Origin: Wolbachia endosymbiont of Ctenocephalides felis wCfeJ
GTDB taxonomy: Bacteria; Pseudomonadota; Alphaproteobacteria; Rickettsiales; Anaplasmataceae
NCBI RefSeq assembly: GCF_012277315.1
Contig: NZ_CP051157.1
Coordinates: forward strand, 1-64,000
Direction: 5' to 3'
Length of the DNA stretch: 64,000 nt
The position numbers and the translations under genes were made by a program. The notes beneath the pieces are model-generated. The model worked only from the letters and a program-made list of their open reading frames with translations, searched no databases and was not told the origin of the DNA. Positions 37,781 to 46,684 of this stretch are shown in pieces; within the stretch, counting starts at the first letter, position 1; each line of letters opens with the position of its first letter.

Positions 37781-40366
37781 ATGAAATATGATTTTAAAAA
37801 CGTTGAAAAACTTTACCAAGACAAGTGGAATTTTTCTGTAAGCGAAAGTAGCAAGCAAGAGAAATGTTACGTGCTGGAGATGTTTCCATATCCATCTGGA
37901 AAAATTCACATGGGACATCTGCGCAACTATGCAATAGGAGATGTGATAGCGCGTTATAAGAGAGCTTGTGGATTTGAGGTTTTGCACCCAATTGGCTGGG
38001 ATGCATTTGGGTTGCCAGCTGAAAATGCAGCAAGAGACAATAATATTAGCCCTGCGGCATGGACGAAAGAGAATATAGATAGTATGCATGCGCAGCTAAA
38101 ATCTATAGGTCTTTCTTATAACTGGAAACGTGAACTTTCTACATGTGAGCCTGACTATTACAAACACGAACAAAAATTTTTCCTGGATTTTTTAAAACAC
38201 GGACTTGCCTATCGAAAAGAGTCGTGGGTTAACTGGGATCCAGTCGACCAAACAGTGCTTGCAAATGAACAAGTAGTCGATGGAAAAGGGTGGCGGTCAG
38301 GCGCGGTTGTTGAAAAACGTAAGTTATCCCAATGGTGTTTAAAGATTACTGATTTTGCTGAAGATTTACTCAAGTGCTTGCAAGATTTAAAAAATTGGCC
38401 AGAAAAAGTCAAAACAATGCAAGAGCGCTGGATAGGAAAATCCGAAGGGGTCACCATAGAGTTTGAAATAGTTGGCCTAAATAAGAAATTAAAGATTTTT
38501 ACAACTTCTCCTCATACTTTGTTTGGAGCTTCTTTTCTTGCGGTAGCAGCAGAGCATCCTATTGTGCAGGATATCATGCTTAAAGATGCTCCTGAAGTTT
38601 TGTCATCCCAGTGCTTCGACACTGGGATCCAGCAAAAAGATGAATGGATTCCAGCGTCACGCGCTGGAATGACAATCGATGATATAAAAACAAAGGGGGA
38701 AAATGATGAAAAATTTGGAATTTACACTAGATTGAACGTCAAACATCCATTTCTTGACAAGGAATTGCCACTTTATATAGCGAATTTTGTATTGATGGAG
38801 TATGGAGAAGGTGCAATTTTTGGGTGCCCTGCACATGATCAGCGTGATTTTGAATTTGCACAGAAATATGATTTGCCGATTATTCCGGTTATTTCTTCAG
38901 CCGACTTGAGTGCCGTTCCAGCGTGTAAGGCTGGAATCCTGGACACTGAGATCCAGTATCCAATGACAAAAGAGGTGCACGCTGATGGCGGAGTGATGTT
39001 CAACTCTGAGTTTTTAAATGGATTAACAGTTAGCAAAGCAAAGGAAGTAGCCATTAAAAAGCTTGAAGAAAAAGGAATAGGCAAAAAAACGATAAACTAT
39101 CGTTTACATGATTGGGGAATTTCAAGGCAACGTTATTGGGGATGCCCTATACCTATAATATATTGTAAAGATTGTGGAACTGTGCAAGTGCCAGAAAGAG
39201 ACCTTCCCGTAGTTCTGCCGACGGATGTGGAATTTACCAGCGGTGGCAATCCGCTTGATAAACATCCAACTTGGAAATTCGTTGATTGTCCAGAATGCGG
39301 AAAACAAGCAGAGCGTGAAACTGATACATTTGACACCTTTTTTGAGTCTTCCTGGTATTTTGCTGCATTCTGTAGTGAAGATAAATCAATAGATAAAAAT
39401 GCATGTAATCGTTTTATGCCTGTAGATTATTATATAGGTGGAATAGAACATGCGATCTTGCACCTGCTTTACTCACGATTTTTCTGCCGCGCTTTGACCA
39501 AATGTGGTTACCTTGATATTAAGGAGCCTTTCTCTACTTTGATCACTCAAGGAATGGTCTGTCATGTAACTTACAAAGATGAGAATGGTAAATGGCTATT
39601 TCCCGCAGAAGCAAAAGAGTTGATTGCTCAAGGAGCTAAGGTTCAAGTGGGCAAAGTTGAAAAAATGAGCAAGTCGAAAAAGAACACAGTTGATCCAAAT
39701 TTTATCATAGAAAAATACGGTGCTGATACTGCTCGCTTGTTCGTATTATCTGACACTCCTCCAGAAAAAGATATGGAATGGTCTGATGATGGCGTAGAAG
39801 GTTGTTCTCGGTATATAAACAAGTTGTGGCGCATGGTAATGCAGCTAAGACCTGTGAATACGAACTATGATAATGAAAATGTTACGGGTCAACTTCTAGA
39901 ATACAGAAAAAAAATACATAAACTCTTGCACGGACTTACAGATGACTTGGAAAGCTGCAGATTAAACTGTGTAGTGGCAAAATTCCGTGAAATGACAAAT
40001 TTAATAGCTGAAATAGATGTGAAAAATGGAAAATCTCTTATTGATGAAGGTATATGCATACTAATCAGAGTAATTGAGCCATTTATGCCACACCTGGCTG
40101 AAAACTTATGGCAAGAAATAGGAGGCGAAGGTATGCTATATCTAAAGCCTTGGCCACAAGCTGTCAAGTCATTGCTAATTGATGATATGGTGACCGTAGC
40201 AGTTCAGATCAATGGAAAATTGCGTGCAACAATCGAAGTGGCAGTTGACTTATCTCAAGAAGAATTAAAGAAAATAGCAATAGACTCCGTGTCCAACAGG
40301 ATTGATCAAAGCAAAGTTCGCGCTATATATGCTGTGCCAAATAAGATAGTGAACATAGTTGTATAA
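37781..40366 (+). CDS. leuS: leucyl-tRNA synthetase with in-frame palindromic insertions
   Basis: An 861-residue class Ia synthetase charging tRNA-Leu. The HIGH motif is [11 protein letters not shown] (about residues 46-56) and KMSKS lies in [14 protein letters not shown] (about 628-641); a zinc-finger-like CKDCG/CPECG pair and the CP1 editing domain are present. Two stretches in the editing region are translated palindromic elements: residues about 274-298 ([20 protein letters not shown]) and 378-396 ([17 protein letters not shown]). They keep the frame, so the enzyme may tolerate them as surface loops. Confidence 0.95.
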   Translation: MKYDFKNVEKLYQDKWNFSVSESSKQEKCYVLEMFPYPSGKIHMGHLRNYAIGDVIARYKRACGFEVLHPIGWDAFGLPAENAARDNNISPAAWTKENIDSMHAQLKSIGLSYNWKRELSTCEPDYYKHEQKFFLDFLKHGLAYRKESWVNWDPVDQTVLANEQVVDGKGWRSGAVVEKRKLSQWCLKITDFAEDLLKCLQDLKNWPEKVKTMQERWIGKSEGVTIEFEIVGLNKKLKIFTTSPHTLFGASFLAVAAEHPIVQDIMLKDAPEVLSSQCFDTGIQQKDEWIPASRAGMTIDDIKTKGENDEKFGIYTRLNVKHPFLDKELPLYIANFVLMEYGEGAIFGCPAHDQRDFEFAQKYDLPIIPVISSADLSAVPACKAGILDTEIQYPMTKEVHADGGVMFNSEFLNGLTVSKAKEVAIKKLEEKGIGKKTINYRLHDWGISRQRYWGCPIPIIYCKDCGTVQVPERDLPVVLPTDVEFTSGGNPLDKHPTWKFVDCPECGKQAERETDTFDTFFESSWYFAAFCSEDKSIDKNACNRFMPVDYYIGGIEHAILHLLYSRFFCRALTKCGYLDIKEPFSTLITQGMVCHVTYKDENGKWLFPAEAKELIAQGAKVQVGKVEKMSKSKKNTVDPNFIIEKYGADTARLFVLSDTPPEKDMEWSDDGVEGCSRYINKLWRMVMQLRPVNTNYDNENVTGQLLEYRKKIHKLLHGLTDDLESCRLNCVVAKFREMTNLIAEIDVKNGKSLIDEGICILIRVIEPFMPHLAENLWQEIGGEGMLYLKPWPQAVKSLLIDDMVTVAVQINGKLRATIEVAVDLSQEELKKIAIDSVSNRIDQSKVRAIYAVPNKIVNIVV
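38602..38673. repeat. 72-nt double-hairpin palindromic element inside leuS
   Basis: Two hairpins in tandem: GTCATCCCAG..CTGGGATCC and GATTCCAGCG..CGCTGGAATGAC. Exactly 72 nt, hence 24 codons without a stop. The same unit sits in truB in the opposite orientation. Protein-coding palindromic repeats of this sort have been described for Wolbachia and Rickettsia. Confidence 0.9.
38912..38967. repeat. second, diverged palindromic element inside leuS
   Basis: Reads GCCGTTCCAGCG..GCTGGAATCC, then a decayed second hairpin GACACTGAGATCCAG and closing ATGAC. Same family as the element 240 nt upstream, more worn and shorter, so probably an older insertion. Confidence 0.75.
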
Positions 40367-40409
40367 AAAATTTGAGTAGCGTGTCTTTAATTTTATAGCT
40401 ATACTTTTT

Positions 40410-40438
40410 TTGATATATAATTATATCTTTTTTAATAT
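40410..40438 (+). promoter_or_regulatory. possible promoter of the Wsp-family gene
   Basis: TTGATA (40410-40415), 17-nt spacer, TAATAT (40433-40438). An AAGGAG ribosome site at 40478-40483 and the ATG at 40488 follow. The surroundings are very AT-rich, so the match is only suggestive. Confidence 0.4.
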
Positions 40439-40487
40439 AAAGGTTATATACTTGTGCATTATATGTATTTTTCCTATAAGGAGTTAT

Positions 40488-41231
40488 ATGAAAATGAAAA
40501 GATTATGCGCTTTAGCTGTGTTGCTCACATCGTCTTTAGCGAGTGCGGCTAATAATGTAGTAGCTAATTCAGAAAGTCAGTACTACGCGGGTTTAAACTT
40601 TGGTGCTGGACTTAGAAATGGATTGAAGATAGATAATTTTGTGATGAAACCCAGCATTGTTCTTGGTTATCATTATGATAAAAACTCTAAATTTGAGCTT
40701 GAAGTTCTTACTAATATTAGTAACATCACTGACGATGACAAGAGGTTAGTAGGAGCTAGCTTATTAGCGAATTACCGTTTTTATCCTGACCTTGATATCG
40801 ATCCTGTTAAGCTGTATGTCAGTGCAGGTTTAGGTGGATATCTCCAAATCATTGGAAATAACCAGACAACTTCAAAAACAGCTCAAATGTTACAAGGTGT
40901 GGTAGGCGGTAAGGATTCAGCGTTAGGCAAAGGAGTAGGAAAGATAGATAGTATAGCAAGTGGATTACTAGATAAGACAAAGGTAATAGGCGGAGTAGTA
41001 AAAAAGGCTGACTCGTTAGTAGGCAGGATATCAAAGACCCAACAACAACAACCTGTAATAGACAAAATACTGAATGCGATTTCTTATAAACTGAAAATAG
41101 GTGTTGATTATGAAATTACTCCACAGATAGTTGGTGCAGTTGGTATTGCCATGGGAGGGCAACTGGGTGGTTTAAAAGCGAAACAGATACCAGATGCGAT
41201 TCTGGAGCTGGGAATTCGGTATAATTTTTAA
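40488..41231 (+). CDS. Wsp/P44-Msp2 family outer membrane protein (Surface_Ag_2)
   Basis: A 247-residue surface protein. An N-terminal signal peptide (MKMKRLCALAVLLTSSLASA) is followed by a beta-barrel type body (SQYYAGLNFGAGLRNG, KPSIVLGYHYDKNSKFELEV) and the terminal LGIRYNF, the C-terminal aromatic signature for outer-membrane insertion. The middle (about 128-185) is a Gly/Ser/Lys/Gln-rich extracellular-loop-like insert (GKGVGKIDSIASGLLDK). Start chosen by an AAGGAG site five bases upstream. It is not wsp itself by sequence, but a paralog of that family. A partial copy lies 160 nt downstream. Confidence 0.85.
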   Translation: MKMKRLCALAVLLTSSLASAANNVVANSESQYYAGLNFGAGLRNGLKIDNFVMKPSIVLGYHYDKNSKFELEVLTNISNITDDDKRLVGASLLANYRFYPDLDIDPVKLYVSAGLGGYLQIIGNNQTTSKTAQMLQGVVGGKDSALGKGVGKIDSIASGLLDKTKVIGGVVKKADSLVGRISKTQQQQPVIDKILNAISYKLKIGVDYEITPQIVGAVGIAMGGQLGGLKAKQIPDAILELGIRYNF

Positions 41232-41391
41232 TGTCGAGGCTTAGTTTTTATCTTCGGAATATTGTATGGAATATCATATTTAAGTGTAATCTAAAAAATA
41301 TTTGACCATGAATAAATTATATTCGAGATAAAAAATTTATCGCCGCAAACAGAATTGTTGAGATGCTTAAAAAAGAGAAATAAAACTACCT

Positions 41392-41586
41392 TTGGTAGAG
41401 GGGAAAGAGGTATTACCTCCAATAGACAAAATACTGAGCAGTATTTCATATAAACTAAAGGTTGATATTGACTATAAAATTACTCAACGGATAGTTGGTA
41501 TTACCATGGGTGGACAACTGCTTGATTTAAAAATGAGCCAAATACCGGATGCAGTCTTAGAGGCAGGAGTGCGTTATAATTTCTAG
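41392..41586 (+). pseudogene. truncated tandem copy of the Wsp-family gene (C-terminal part)
   Basis: A 64-codon frame whose residues 9-64 align with the last 58 residues of the preceding antigen (PIDKILSSISYKLKVDIDY against VIDKILNAISYKLKIGVDY; both end in A/LG-RYNF). It has lost the signal peptide and most of the barrel, and begins only with a TTG without a good ribosome site. It is best read as the remnant of a tandem duplication and could serve as a donor for gene conversion. Confidence 0.8.
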
Positions 41587-41865
41587 CGCTGATTGACTTT
41601 TAAAATATGCATAGATAGACAGTCTTTCTCATGGTAATCAAAATATCAAAGAAAAGCAGGAATCCACAGCTTGACAAAAAAAGTTACAAACAGTAACGCT
41701 CTTCCTGATTTTAATATAGTAATTTCTAAAATGAACGATAGATATGGTATATATAAACTACTCAAGGCTAAAATACTGAAATTTTCAAACTAGACCTTAT
41801 ATAAAAGTGGACAATTTTTTTTCGAATTTGTAGAAAAAATTACTTCCATTTTTTTTAAACTTGCT

Positions 41866-41871
41866 TATAAT
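41866..41871 (+). promoter_or_regulatory. possible -10 box TATAAT of the small transcription unit
   Basis: Perfect TATAAT; the -35 region 17 nt upstream (CTTCCA) is weak. It would start an RNA of about 235 nt ending at the 42088-42114 hairpin. Confidence 0.35.
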
Positions 41872-42022
41872 TAAAGCCAGAGATATTTTTAGAGCTCAAA
41901 AATTTATCCTTGTCTGCAGGCTTTTCACTAAATAACTAAATTCAGTAAAAAGTGTATCTATTCTGGCAAAGGGCGTGTAGGTGCACATACATTCCTGCAC
42001 CTTTCTTTACAGGAGGACCATT

Positions 42023-42064
42023 ATGTTCAGCATTCTAAACTACGCTAGCTTAAGCTTTTTATAG
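42023..42064 (+). CDS. 13-codon small ORF with strong ribosome site
   Basis: ATG to TAG, peptide MFSILNYASLSFL. A perfect AGGAGG (42011-42016) sits six bases before the ATG, better than most genes in this window. Upstream is a hairpin (AGGTGCA/TGCACCT, about 41979-42002); the stop codon is in the loop of a second hairpin (GCTTAAGC twice, 42048-42055 and 42065-42072); an intrinsic-type terminator follows at 42088. This looks like a leader peptide or a tiny peptide gene. No gene lies downstream on this strand, so classic attenuation has no obvious target. Function unknown. Confidence 0.45.
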   Translation: MFSILNYASLSFL

Positions 42065-42087
42065 GCTTAAGCGTCAATAAATCATAA

Positions 42088-42114
42088 AAAAACCAAAGGG
42101 CGCCTATGGTTTTT
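42088..42114 (+). terminator. hairpin terminator with A- and T-runs
   Basis: AAAAACCA pairs with TGGTTTTT, with AGG/CCT inside after one mismatch and a GCG loop. A-run on one side and T-run on the other let it work on both strands: for the small unit on the plus strand and possibly for pnp on the minus strand. Confidence 0.65.
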
Positions 42115-42150
42115 AACATTAGACAGCAAACTTTACGCATTAACATGAGA

Positions 42151-42186
42151 TTCTTTTGCCTTTTTTTCATTTAGTAAATTTCTTAA
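42151..42186 (+). repeat. dispersed motif copy D
   Basis: TTCTTTTGCC, T-run, CATTTAGTAAATTTCTTAA. Same orientation as the copies at 6.4 and 26.7-26.9 kb. Confidence 0.6.
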
Positions 42187-42291
42187 TGCATATAGCTGAA
42201 GCAATTCAAAAGCCCAAAATAGATGTCATGCAAGTAACTGACACTGGAATGACACACCTAAGGATAAGGAGGTAATGTAAGAAATTTGCTC

Positions 42292-44559
42292 TTAATAAAA
42301 ACCCGATGATGAATCATCATTACCAAATTGTGGTCTATTGTTCCTGTTACTGAAGCCAGAACGAGGACGCGTGGGTCTTTTACGGTGCCCAGGTTTTCTA
42401 CTAAACGAACTATTATAATAATCCCTTTCATTTGGCCCATCTTTCTTATCTTCATTGTAAAGCTCACCTTCAAAGAATTCGCCGGTTTCTTGATCAACGC
42501 GACGTCTTGACAGTTTTGGGCATCCACCTTTTTCAAAGTCAATTACCAATGCTTTGAAAATATCACCCTGCTTAAGTATGTCCTCAATCGATTCTATATG
42601 CTGATTAGCTACTTCACTTATATGCATTTTCCCCCTTTTTCCATTGAGAAGCTCAAGCTCTACAATAGACTTATCTATTTTTGTAACCTTGGCATCAACT
42701 ATGGCACCTTGCTCTAATTCCGTTATTGAATCAATCAGCATATTTTTTGCAATTTCAGCTTCAGTGCTACTCATTGCAAATACAGAGACTTTGCCATCAT
42801 CTCCTATTTCAATTTTTGCATTACTTCTTTCGCACACATTGCGTATATTTTTCCCTTTAGCACCAATGGCTGCAGAAATTTTATCTTTATCTATATAAAA
42901 TGATATCATTCTTGGTGCATGACTTTTCACATCATCGCTATGTTCTGAAATCACTGCATTCATTTTTTCTAAGATATGCAATCTTCCAGCTTTTGCTTGC
43001 TCTAAAGACTTTTCAACAATTTCAAAGCTTATGCCAGAAATTTTCATATCCATTTGTAGCGCTGTCACTCCTTCACTAGTTCCTGCTACTTTGAAGTCCA
43101 TATCACCAAGATAGTCTTCATCACCCAATATGTCGGAAAGTATTATATACTCATTTTCATTTTTAATGAGACCCATAGCAATTCCAGCAACAGGAGCCTT
43201 TATTGGTACGCCTGTATCCATTAAGGCAAGGGATGTTCCGCAAACTGTTGCCATAGAAGAGGAGCCATCTGATTCCATAATTTCGGATACTACTCTTATC
43301 GTGTAAGGGAATTCAGACTTATTAGGTAAAACAGGATGGATTGCTTTCCAAGCAAGCTTACCATGACCGATTTCTCTTCTTCCTGGTGCACGTATAGCAG
43401 AAACCTCTCCAACAGCAAATGAAGGAAAGTTGTAATGCAACATAAAATGCTCACGTCTGTCGCCTTCAATATCATCTACGATTTGTTCGTCTTGTGTGGT
43501 ACCAAGAGCAGTAACAACCAGTGCCTGAGTGCTACCCCTTGTAAACAGAGCAGAACCATGAGTTTTAGATAAAATATCAACTTCAATTTCTATTTGGCGT
43601 ATTTCATCGTACTTACGACCATCTATTCTCGTGCCTTTCTTTCTGATTATTTCACGCACCAAAGATCTTTCAAAGCTTTTTATTGCATATGTAATTAATT
43701 TCTCATCTTTCCCGGCTTCCTTAAGAGTGTTTAATATATTATCTCTGAGCACTTCTAAAGCTTGAGCTCGCTCTTGTTTTACTGTTTGTGAATATGCTTT
43801 TTCGAAGTCTCTACTGTGCTTTTCAAGATCTTGCATTATTTCTGATATGTCAATAGAAGTAAAGCTCTCAGGTTTATTGCCAACTGTGTCAGCAAACTCT
43901 TTTATAAGCTTAATAACAGGCTGCAGGTGTTCATGGCCAAATTTTATTGCGTTTAGCACGTTTTCTTCAGAAAGCTCTTTTACCTCTGATTCAACCATCA
44001 AGATTGAATGTTCATCACCAGATAAAAACAAATCTAAGCTACTTGTTTTCATTTCTTGGACAGAAGGGTTGAGTATATAATTATTATTTTCATCACACCC
44101 AACTAAAACTCCAGCTATGGTAGAGTGAAAGGGAACACCAGAAATTGCGAGAGCTGCAACAGTACCAATCAATGCTGGTATTTCAGGAGGATTAACCGTA
44201 TCATAAGTTAATAAATTGCATACCACGCTGATTTCATCATGAAAACTTTCTGGAAATAGTGGTCTGATACTTCTATCTATTACTCTTGAAATCAAAGTTT
44301 CTCGATCAGATGGTTTGCCTTCTCTTTTAAAAAAGCCACCAGGGATCTTGCCCATAGCATAGCTTTTTGCAATAAACTGCACATTTAAAGGAAGAAAATC
44401 AACACTTTCTTCTTTCTTTTTGCGTACAACAGTTACTAAAACGGAAGTATCACCATAATTTACAACCACTGAACCATCAGCTTGACGTGCTATTTTCCCA
44501 GTTTCTAGGGATAAGGTACGACTACCCCAATCTATAGATTTTTTTATAATTTTAAACAT
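42292..44559 (-). CDS. pnp: polynucleotide phosphorylase
   Basis: A 755-residue 3'-5' exoribonuclease that uses phosphate. Two RNase PH domains (about 1-220 and 310-540; motif APGRREIGHGKLAW in the second), a KH domain with GAKGKNIRN (about 564-572) and an S1 domain (about 618-690). The final 60 residues are Arg/Gly/Ser/Asn-rich, an RNA-binding or disordered tail. It follows rpsO by 14 nt in the common truB-rpsO-pnp order. In other bacteria pnp is autoregulated at its leader; nothing of that is visible here. Confidence 0.96.
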   Translation of the reverse strand: MFKIIKKSIDWGSRTLSLETGKIARQADGSVVVNYGDTSVLVTVVRKKKEESVDFLPLNVQFIAKSYAMGKIPGGFFKREGKPSDRETLISRVIDRSIRPLFPESFHDEISVVCNLLTYDTVNPPEIPALIGTVAALAISGVPFHSTIAGVLVGCDENNNYILNPSVQEMKTSSLDLFLSGDEHSILMVESEVKELSEENVLNAIKFGHEHLQPVIKLIKEFADTVGNKPESFTSIDISEIMQDLEKHSRDFEKAYSQTVKQERAQALEVLRDNILNTLKEAGKDEKLITYAIKSFERSLVREIIRKKGTRIDGRKYDEIRQIEIEVDILSKTHGSALFTRGSTQALVVTALGTTQDEQIVDDIEGDRREHFMLHYNFPSFAVGEVSAIRAPGRREIGHGKLAWKAIHPVLPNKSEFPYTIRVVSEIMESDGSSSMATVCGTSLALMDTGVPIKAPVAGIAMGLIKNENEYIILSDILGDEDYLGDMDFKVAGTSEGVTALQMDMKISGISFEIVEKSLEQAKAGRLHILEKMNAVISEHSDDVKSHAPRMISFYIDKDKISAAIGAKGKNIRNVCERSNAKIEIGDDGKVSVFAMSSTEAEIAKNMLIDSITELEQGAIVDAKVTKIDKSIVELELLNGKRGKMHISEVANQHIESIEDILKQGDIFKALVIDFEKGGCPKLSRRRVDQETGEFFEGELYNEDKKDGPNERDYYNSSFSRKPGHRKRPTRPRSGFSNRNNRPQFGNDDSSSGFY

Positions 44560-44573
44560 ACAAAATTCCTCAA

Positions 44574-44846
44574 TTATTTTCTAATGCCTAACTTCTCTAT
44601 TAACTCCCGATAGGCTTCATTACCAAATTTACGCTTTATATAATTTAAGTGCTTACGTCTTCTACCTATCAATATAAGTAAACCGCGCTTGGAGTGATGG
44701 TCATGCTTATGCACCTTAAAGTGTTCAGTTAAATTATTGATCCTCTCGGTTAAAATTGCACACTGTACAAAAGATGAACCTGTATCATCTTCTTTAATTG
44801 CATATGTATTTATTAACTTTTTTTTCTTTTCGGATGTTATCGACAT
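44574..44846 (-). CDS. rpsO: 30S ribosomal protein S15
   Basis: A 90-residue four-helix protein: [49 protein letters not shown] match the rRNA-binding helices of S15. It lies between truB and pnp in the same direction, the usual bacterial order. Confidence 0.97.
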   Translation of the reverse strand: MSITSEKKKKLINTYAIKEDDTGSSFVQCAILTERINNLTEHFKVHKHDHHSKRGLLILIGRRRKHLNYIKRKFGNEAYRELIEKLGIRK

Positions 44847-44858
44847 CTAAACCTCATT

Positions 44859-45845
44859 TCAAATATTAAAAACACGAATAGGCTTTACACAACCATAAGT
44901 AAAACTGCAGACCGCAACAGGCACATTACCCATTATCGTACAAAAGATATCATAATTCTTTAAATTGCGCAAGTTATTTAATACAATTTCCTGACCTTTT
45001 CTTATTTTCCTTGCGTCCTCTGGGGAAATTTCAACTTTGACCATTGACTCTAAGGCTGATGCAATAGGAATAACAAAACTTTTTGCATTACTGCCTGTTA
45101 CTCCACCACCTTCTGTCATCCGAGTAGCTGGCACTGCGATCCATTCTTCTTTTTTTTCGGATTCCAGCGTCGCGTACTGGAATGACACCGAAAAGCGAAT
45201 TTTTTCAATAAGCTGTTCAATTGTTACTGATTCGGTTTCTCTAAAGTTACCCACCATAGTTCTTCTCAATTTTGAGATATATCCAAAACAATTTAGTACA
45301 GTTCCAAGATCTCTCGCGATTGATCTTACATATACACCACTACCGCACGTCATAGAAAAATCAGCACTGTTGTTTACAGTATTAGCAGAGACCAATTTCA
45401 GTTCATATATTCGCACTAAGCGGGGCTTTATGTTCGCTTTTTGCCCACTTCTTGCTAATTTATATGCTCTTGTTCCGTTGATTTTTATTGCTGAAAATTG
45501 AGGCGGAGTTTGTGTTATTTCACCGACAAAGTTCTTGATTGCACGATCTATTTGATTACACTTAGGTTTTATGTTGCTAGCTTTAATGGTGTCACCATCT
45601 AAATCATCTGTAGTTCTTTGCTCTCCCCACTTTATTGTGAAATTGTATGCTTTTAAATTACAAGGTAAGTATGGTATAGTTTTTGTCGCTTCACCAAGGG
45701 CAATCGGCAGTACACCTGAAGCTAAGGGGTCAAGTGTTCCCAAATGACCAGCTTTTTTAATCCCAAAAATTTTTTTAATTTGAGTTACAGCTTGTGCAGA
45801 ACTAATCCCTATTGGTTTGTCAAGATTTAGCCAACCATGTATCAT
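44859..45845 (-). CDS. truB: tRNA pseudouridine-55 synthase with in-frame palindromic insertion
   Basis: A 328-residue pseudouridine synthase. The catalytic Asp lies in KAGHLGTLDPLASGVLPIALGEATK (about residues 31-55); GWLNLDKPIGISSAQAV is the N-terminal signature and SCGSGVYVRSIARDLG the tRNA-binding part. Residues about 220-244 (SFQYATLESEKKEEWIAVPA, then TRMT) are a translated 72-nt palindromic element, at the join of the catalytic domain and the C-terminal PUA-like part, which explains the extra length. First gene of truB-rpsO-pnp. Confidence 0.94.
   Translation of the reverse strand: MIHGWLNLDKPIGISSAQAVTQIKKIFGIKKAGHLGTLDPLASGVLPIALGEATKTIPYLPCNLKAYNFTIKWGEQRTTDDLDGDTIKASNIKPKCNQIDRAIKNFVGEITQTPPQFSAIKINGTRAYKLARSGQKANIKPRLVRIYELKLVSANTVNNSADFSMTCGSGVYVRSIARDLGTVLNCFGYISKLRRTMVGNFRETESVTIEQLIEKIRFSVSFQYATLESEKKEEWIAVPATRMTEGGGVTGSNAKSFVIPIASALESMVKVEISPEDARKIRKGQEIVLNNLRNLKNYDIFCTIMGNVPVAVCSFTYGCVKPIRVFNI
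45115..45186. repeat. 72-nt double-hairpin palindromic element inside truB
   Basis: On the minus (coding) strand it reads GTCATTCCAG...CTGGAATCC, a purine-rich linker, then GGATCGCAGTG...CTCGGATGAC. This is the leuS element in reverse orientation, the same length and entered at the same codon phase. The left hairpin in plus-strand terms is worn. Confidence 0.85.
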
Positions 45846-45979
45846 ATGTCAATTATAGGTAATGAGTAGCGGCTTAGAAAGCAGTTTATAGTTATTTATT
45901 ATAAAATAAAGACTTGACCAATGTATATTATCAGCACAAAATTAGTTTTTTACTAATGTATTGAGAATTAGAGGTACTT

Positions 45980-46684
45980 ATGACTAATGAAAACAAAAAA
46001 GGTGCAGGGGCACCAGCTGATCAAACTATATGGAGATGGAAAAATACTGCACGTCTAACAACAAATTTTATGGAAGTTGGGTTTGCAGTTGCAGCTGTAG
46101 TAATAGCGGGAACTGCTATTTACGCTGCTGCGAAAGGAGTGGCACTTTCTTCATTACTTCCAGCATTTCTTGTTAACCCTTGGGTAATCGCAGCGATAGC
46201 TTCTTATGTTGCTGTGTATTTTGCTGCAAGATGTATTTCTGCATGGCAGGAAACATATGCAATGGAGAAAGTTCAGGGTACTCTAGATAAGTGTACGCTT
46301 GATGATGTAATAGCGAAAGGTACATTACTTCGTGAAGAAAATGGTAAAACGTCTCTGCAACTTTCAGATGACGCTCGTAAAGTGTTGCTAGGTGAGAGTA
46401 AAGGAGGAATATTATACTCAGTTAGTGAAAAAGATGAAAACACAGCCCTCAGTTATGAAGTTAAGGATAACGGTAGTATTGCAGTACAATTAACTGTGGG
46501 AGATCAGTCAGCAAGCGATTTCTCTAAAATAATGGAAATATTCGGTGCGGATAAAGAAACTAATTCATTAGACCTTGTATTAAGTAAGCTATCACCTACA
46601 CAATTAATAAATAAGGTGGCAACTAAATTATCGAGTATTAAAATCGGTGCACTTGCTGGAGAGGAAGTTAAGCAACAGGGATAG
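45980..46684 (+). CDS. hypothetical protein with two N-terminal membrane helices
   Basis: A 234-residue protein of no known family. Two hydrophobic helices (about residues 31-54 and 61-83, MEVGFAVAAVVIAGTAIYAAA and AIASYVAVYFAAR) follow a short polar N-terminus; the remaining 150 residues form a soluble domain with a LDKCTLDDVIAKGTLL motif. A GAGG ribosome site precedes the ATG. Its layout (paired TM, then a small C-terminal domain ending KVATKLSSIKIG) is similar to the gene at 59935-60513, which ends NVAVKLGLVQV, so the two may be distant relatives. Confidence 0.75.
   Translation: MTNENKKGAGAPADQTIWRWKNTARLTTNFMEVGFAVAAVVIAGTAIYAAAKGVALSSLLPAFLVNPWVIAAIASYVAVYFAARCISAWQETYAMEKVQGTLDKCTLDDVIAKGTLLREENGKTSLQLSDDARKVLLGESKGGILYSVSEKDENTALSYEVKDNGSIAVQLTVGDQSASDFSKIMEIFGADKETNSLDLVLSKLSPTQLINKVATKLSSIKIGALAGEEVKQQG

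Larger units (their letters stand above)
41587..42291. other. 705-base intergenic region with a small structured unit and repeat
   Basis: No long ORF. It contains a possible transcription unit (about 41866-42114, described separately), dispersed motif copy D (42151-42186) and, at 42266-42276, AAGGAGGTAAT, an 11-base perfect complement to the 16S 3' end followed by ATG TAA. Confidence 0.6.

Noticed and set aside
41392-41586. The short Wsp-like frame as a functional gene
   Set aside because: No signal peptide, weak TTG start and loss of most of the barrel.
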